Both the position numbers and the translations under genes were made by a program. A stretch of 45,229 bases of DNA from Clostridiales bacterium (lineage in GTDB: Bacteria > Bacillota > Clostridia > Oscillospirales > QAMX01), in NCBI GenBank assembly GCA_016303065.1, contig JAEDMJ010000014.1:1-45229 (forward strand), in the 5' to 3' direction. Shown piece by piece: positions 42,408-45,229 of the stretch. The stretch's first letter is position 1. Each line of letters opens with the position of its first letter. The notes below the pieces were generated by a model that saw only the letters and a list, made by a program, of their open reading frames with translations, ran no database searches and was not told the origin of the DNA.

Positions 42408-42714
42408 TTATTGTAATTCCATCACCCAAAAGTCTTCCATGTGATTGGTGTATGCAATTTCATCTTGAATTGTTTCCACATAAGATAAACCGGCATTTCG
42501 GTAAGCACGGATGACTCTTTGTTTCATACGGCAACTCTTGGTAGTATTCTTCCGGTATGTCCTGTGAACTCACGCAGTTCTCTTACACATCGATTTACGA
42601 AATTGCTACCATTGCCTTTACCGCAGAAATTCGAAGCCATTGATTACCAAAAGTTTTTCCGGTAACAGGATCGGCGGTTAAGCACATCATTTCCGCGCCG
42701 TCAAGATGGAATAA
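42408..42714 (-). pseudogene. Frameshifted remnant of a GNAT acetyltransferase
   Basis: Three consecutive minus-strand frames together spell parts of one protein. The first (from 42714) reads DGAEMMCLTADPVTGKTFGN..LRIS. The second has a GNAT acetyl-CoA-site-like GKGNGSNFVNRCVRELREF. The third ends QRVIRAYRNAGLSYVE..., DFWVMELQ, stop at 42408, the usual GNAT ending. Two frame changes are needed (near 42630 and near 42530), and the 5' end is cut by a TGA at 42717. It is therefore broken. Its composition matches the adjacent sigma gene, not the core genome. Confidence 0.6.
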
Positions 42715-42763
42715 TCACATCCGTTTTACATATGCGTGATTCAGATAAGTGTTGCAGATGCGA

Positions 42764-42891
42764 TATAATGCATACAGTGTTTAACTTTAGATGCGAAGAA
42801 GTAAATTTATGTTCAGACATACTTTATATCTGTATTTCAGTGCACCTGCGCCGCTCCGGAGCAAGCCCGTTTCGCCTGCTCCGGCTTTTTT
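42764..42891 (+). ncRNA. Candidate small transcript ending in a strong terminator
   Basis: A TATAAT box (42764-42769, no good -35) is followed about 115 bases later by the hairpin CCGGAGCA/TGCTCCGG (42856-42863 with 42877-42884) and TTTTTT. No gene lies between them on the plus strand. It could be a small RNA, or the hairpin may simply protect the convergent kinase gene. Confidence 0.3.
42856..42891 (+). terminator. Rho-independent terminator, plus strand
   Basis: An 8-bp stem (42856-42863 and 42877-42884) followed by CTTTTTT. It lies 30 bases beyond the stop of the convergent PfkB-family gene and marks the boundary of the AT-rich stretch. Confidence 0.75.
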
Positions 42892-42920
42892 GCTTTTTGA
42901 AAGGCAAATGCAGCGCCCCG

Positions 42921-43853
42921 TCACACCGAAGAGCGAAGCCTACGCACTTTAACCTGCGCCGCGATCCGCCCTATGGTCTCTTTTCCCGGCGGCAGGGAAC
43001 CCTCCGTGAGACAGGCGGCCGTTCCGAAGGCCGCCGCCAGACCAAGCGCCTCCCACGGGCTCTTTCCCTCCGACCAGGCCGCAATAAATCCCGCAACGGC
43101 GCTGTCTCCCGCTCCGATCGTTGAGACGGTTTCGATCTCCGGAGGCTTTGCCTCGAAGATCCCCTCCCCGCAGGCCATAAGCAAACCTTTTTCTCCAAGG
43201 GAGACGGCCGCGTTTTCCACTCCGCCGCGGTAAAACTCGGCGGCTTTTTCCGCTGCTTTTTCGGCGGAGTTTATTTCACACCCGAAATATCCGGATATTT
43301 CCTCCTGGTTGGGCTTGATAAGCCATGGTTTTATCCGGCAGATACTTTCAAAATCCAACGACTTCGAATCAAGAACGATCCTCGCCCCCCGCGCTTTGAG
43401 CTTTTGCAGAAATTCCTCCGCAGCGTCCGTCCCGATTCCGTCCGGAACTCTCCCCGTGAAGGTGACGAGCGTGTCTTCGTCCGCCTTTACTGCGCTTTCA
43501 ATCTCGTCAAGAACCGATGCGTCGGTCCGAAATCCGGAAAAGCTTATGCGCGTCTCCCGGCCTCCGGTGTGAAGGGTCAGATTTTCACGGATCCTTCCCT
43601 CCCGCTCAAAGCACAAAAGCTCAAGTCCCGCCGACAAAAGCTCCGACCGGAACTCTTCCCCGTTTTCCGTTCCCAAAACAACGGCCGCGGTGTTTCCGAC
43701 GCCCCAGCTTTTAAGGGCCCGGCTGATATTTATTCCCTTTCCGCCGGCTTCCCTGGAAAGCACTGAGGCCAAAGTCTCGCGGAAGGGTTCAAAGTCCTCC
43801 GCAGAAGCGTGTATGTCGTAAGCCGGATTGAGGGTTATCGTCACTATCCGCAT
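42921..43853 (-). CDS. PfkB-family sugar phosphate kinase (1-phosphofructokinase type)
   Basis: A 310-residue ribokinase-fold kinase. The N-terminal TLNPAYDIH, AGGKGINISRAL and the ATP/anion-hole motif TIGAGDSAVAGF identify the 1-phosphofructokinase/tagatose-6-phosphate kinase subgroup (FruK/LacC). FruK phosphorylates fructose 1-phosphate imported by a PTS, but no PTS gene is adjacent, so the substrate is uncertain. AAGGAGG precedes the ATG. It diverges from the WYL regulator gene. Confidence 0.9.
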   Translation of the reverse strand: MRIVTITLNPAYDIHASAEDFEPFRETLASVLSREAGGKGINISRALKSWGVGNTAAVVLGTENGEEFRSELLSAGLELLCFEREGRIRENLTLHTGGRETRISFSGFRTDASVLDEIESAVKADEDTLVTFTGRVPDGIGTDAAEEFLQKLKARGARIVLDSKSLDFESICRIKPWLIKPNQEEISGYFGCEINSAEKAAEKAAEFYRGGVENAAVSLGEKGLLMACGEGIFEAKPPEIETVSTIGAGDSAVAGFIAAWSEGKSPWEALGLAAAFGTAACLTEGSLPPGKETIGRIAAQVKVRRLRSSV

Positions 43854-43902
43854 CCCTGCTACCCCTCCTTTTTGACTGCGCGGCCAAGCCGTGTATACGT
43901 AT

Positions 43903-43930
43903 ATTATATCAAAAAATCCCTTTTATTCAA
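43903..43930 (-). promoter_or_regulatory. Promoter of the PfkB-family kinase gene
   Basis: Minus-strand TTGAAT (43925-43930), 16 bases, extended -10 TGATATAAT (TATAAT at 43903-43908). Confidence 0.7.
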
Positions 43931-43972
43931 GAACCGCGCCGTCCGTTTAATGCGGATCCGTTCCTCCGGTCA

Positions 43973-44001
43973 TTGTTTTTGTCCCTTCCGTGTGATAAAA
44001 T
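43973..44001 (+). promoter_or_regulatory. Probable promoter of the WYL regulator gene
   Basis: TTGTTT (43973-43978), 17 bases, TAAAAT (43996-44001) with a TG extension. It is 43 bases from the kinase promoter's -35, so the regulator could control both. Confidence 0.5.
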
Positions 44002-44049
44002 ATTCCTGCGCAAAAAAATCGCGGCGTCCGCTTGGAAAGGATGAGCTCC

Positions 44050-45048
44050 ATGCCAAAATCCCCCAAACAGAAGATGAAGCTTTTATACATTGCCCGAATA
44101 CTGAACGAAGAGACCGACCAAAACCACCCCGTCACCGTGGCGGAGCTGATCTCCGCGCTTGAGAAAGCCGGCATTTCCGCAGAGCGCAAGAGCGTCTATG
44201 ATGACCTTGAAAGCCTGCGCCTTTTCGGAATGGACATCGTCAGCGTCCGCGGAAGAACCACGGGGTACTATGTCGCAAGCCGCGCTTTTGAGCTTCCCGA
44301 GCTTAAGCTGCTGGTCGACACGGTGCAGTCTTCAAAGTTTATCACCGAGAAAAAGACCCTTTCCCTCATCTCCAAGATAGAAAGCCTCGCAAGCCGCCAT
44401 GAAGCGGGGCTCCTATCCCGCCAGGTCTATGTCCGGAACCGCGTCAAGAGCATGAACGAAAGCGTTTATTACAATGTCGACGAGATATCCTCCGCCATAA
44501 ACGGAGACCGGGTCATCCTTTTCAAATATTTTGAGTACACCGTCGCTCTCCGGCGGCGGCTGCGCCGGGAAGGCGCGGACTACGAAATAAGCCCCTTTGC
44601 CCTCATCTCCGACGACGAAAACTACTATATGCTCGGCTTTGACGCCGAAGCCGGGCTCATGAAACATTTCCGGGTCGACAAAATGCTCGATATCCGCCAC
44701 CTGGACCTTCCCCGCCGGGGAAAGGAAGTCTTTTCCGAAATAGACATGTCCGCCTATTCAAAGAGCGTTTTCGGAATGTTCGGAGGCCGGACGGAAAATG
44801 TGCGGCTGCGGTTTTCAAACCACCTTGCCGGAGCCGTTATCGACCGCTTCGGCCGGGATGCGGTCCTTGTCCCCGACGGAAGCGAAAAATTCACGGTCAC
44901 GGTTTCCGCAGTTATAAGCCAGCAATTTTTCGGGTGGGTCTTCGGCTTCGGCACGGACGCCGAGATCCTTTCCCCCGGGAGCGTGCGGGAAGAGATGAAG
45001 CAAAAGCTTTCGGAAACGGCACGGCTTCTTTACGAAACTGCGCCGTAA
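44050..45048 (+). CDS. WYL-domain transcriptional regulator
   Basis: A 332-residue regulator. The N-terminal winged helix spans about 8-70 (VTVAELISALEKAGISAERKS, VYDDLESLRLFGMDI). The WYL domain follows (about 140-230), with YEISPFALISDDENYYMLGF and the HFRVDKM arginine patch thought to bind nucleotides or nucleic acid. A C-terminal WCX-like extension ends at 332. The ATG at 44050 is eight bases after AAAGGA; upstream TTG 44032 and ATG 44041 fit less well. Target genes are unknown. It diverges from the PfkB-family kinase gene. Confidence 0.88.
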   Translation: MPKSPKQKMKLLYIARILNEETDQNHPVTVAELISALEKAGISAERKSVYDDLESLRLFGMDIVSVRGRTTGYYVASRAFELPELKLLVDTVQSSKFITEKKTLSLISKIESLASRHEAGLLSRQVYVRNRVKSMNESVYYNVDEISSAINGDRVILFKYFEYTVALRRRLRREGADYEISPFALISDDENYYMLGFDAEAGLMKHFRVDKMLDIRHLDLPRRGKEVFSEIDMSAYSKSVFGMFGGRTENVRLRFSNHLAGAVIDRFGRDAVLVPDGSEKFTVTVSAVISQQFFGWVFGFGTDAEILSPGSVREEMKQKLSETARLLYETAP

Positions 45049-45185
45049 AAACAAAGCCGGACCCTCGGTTCCCCCCTGTCTTCGGATAATTTTCTGTTTT
45101 TCTCTCCGGGCAAAGCGCCAATTCCCTTAAAAGGAAAGCTGCGGCGCATTTTTGCCGCTATTTTGCAAAAAACGGTTTAAGCGCC

Positions 45186-45223
45186 AAAAAAGAGAAATCT
45201 GAAAAATCAGATTTCTCTTTTTT
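45186..45223. terminator. Bidirectional terminator at the window's right edge
   Basis: A perfect 17-bp inverted repeat (45186-45202 with 45207-45223, AAAA loop) has A-rich and T-rich ends, the form of a two-way terminator. It would stop the WYL gene about 140 bases past its stop codon. Confidence 0.85.
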
Positions 45224-45229
45224 TCTCTG

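Noticed and set aside
39900..42900. Integrated element with attachment repeats at tRNA-Thr
   Set aside because: No integrase gene and no second copy of the tRNA 3' end were seen.
42732..43124. A 130-codon plus-strand frame
   Set aside because: It runs through the terminator at 42856-42891 and is antisense to the kinase gene.

Overview
The window reads as a chromosomal segment of a GC-rich member of the Bacillota, most likely class Clostridia (Oscillospirales or a relative). Supporting signs are strong AGGAGG-type ribosome binding sites, many GTG and TTG starts, sigma-A promoters with near-consensus boxes, a DUF1385-prmC gene pair, a DUF4093 Toprim protein, a GTP-type PEP carboxykinase and a parA-parB-serS run. 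No rRNA operon, CRISPR array, insertion sequence or phage gene is seen. Assignment to a genus is not possible from sequence alone.

Layout. 0.5-9.7 kb (minus strand): a cytosolic von Willebrand A (VWA) domain protein, a large unassigned glycoside hydrolase, then a five-gene operon (lipoprotein, response regulator, histidine kinase, DUF1385, prmC) read from a promoter near 9.75 kb. 9.8-13.4 kb (plus): hflX behind a structured leader, then yigZ, arylamine N-acetyltransferase and a GlpP-type antiterminator, closed by a bidirectional terminator. 13.5-14.1 kb (minus): an orphan hypothetical gene with a near-consensus promoter pointing antisense into its 3' end. 14.2-19.7 kb (plus): comEC, holA, a Toprim/DUF4093 protein, a NUDIX hydrolase and an AEC transporter. 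A small membrane protein follows at 20.0 kb.

20.5-31.1 kb (minus): eleven tightly packed genes encode a multisubunit cation/proton antiporter of the Mrp/Mbh type: MrpE, F, G, an MbhD-like subunit, an MbhE-MrpB fusion, MrpC, four large proton-channel subunits and a CPA2 exchanger. No hydrogenase or other redox module is present, so it is probably an ion-motive-force exchanger rather than a respiratory complex.

31.2-37.5 kb (minus): pckG under its own promoter, and upstream a housekeeping run parA-parB-serS-GNAT-rsmA. ligA diverges from parA. Presence of parAB suggests the replication origin may not be far away, but dnaA is not here.

39.8-42.9 kb: a tRNA-Thr(CGU) with a textbook promoter and terminator borders an AT-richer accessory stretch. 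It holds a sigma-70 family factor with a long extra C-terminal region, a 65-codon open frame lacking an ATG, and a frameshifted GNAT pseudogene. This is the clearest transferred or decaying DNA in the window. 42.9-45.2 kb: a solitary PfkB-family sugar phosphate kinase diverges from a WYL-domain regulator, and a 17-bp bidirectional terminator closes the window.

Points most worth a second look: the four-channel Mrp/Mbh-like cluster without a redox partner; a ComEC whose metallo-beta-lactamase domain lacks its metal-binding motifs; the sigma factor with an unrecognised C-terminal domain beside tRNA-Thr; the antisense promoter under the orphan gene upstream of comEC; and the hflX leader.
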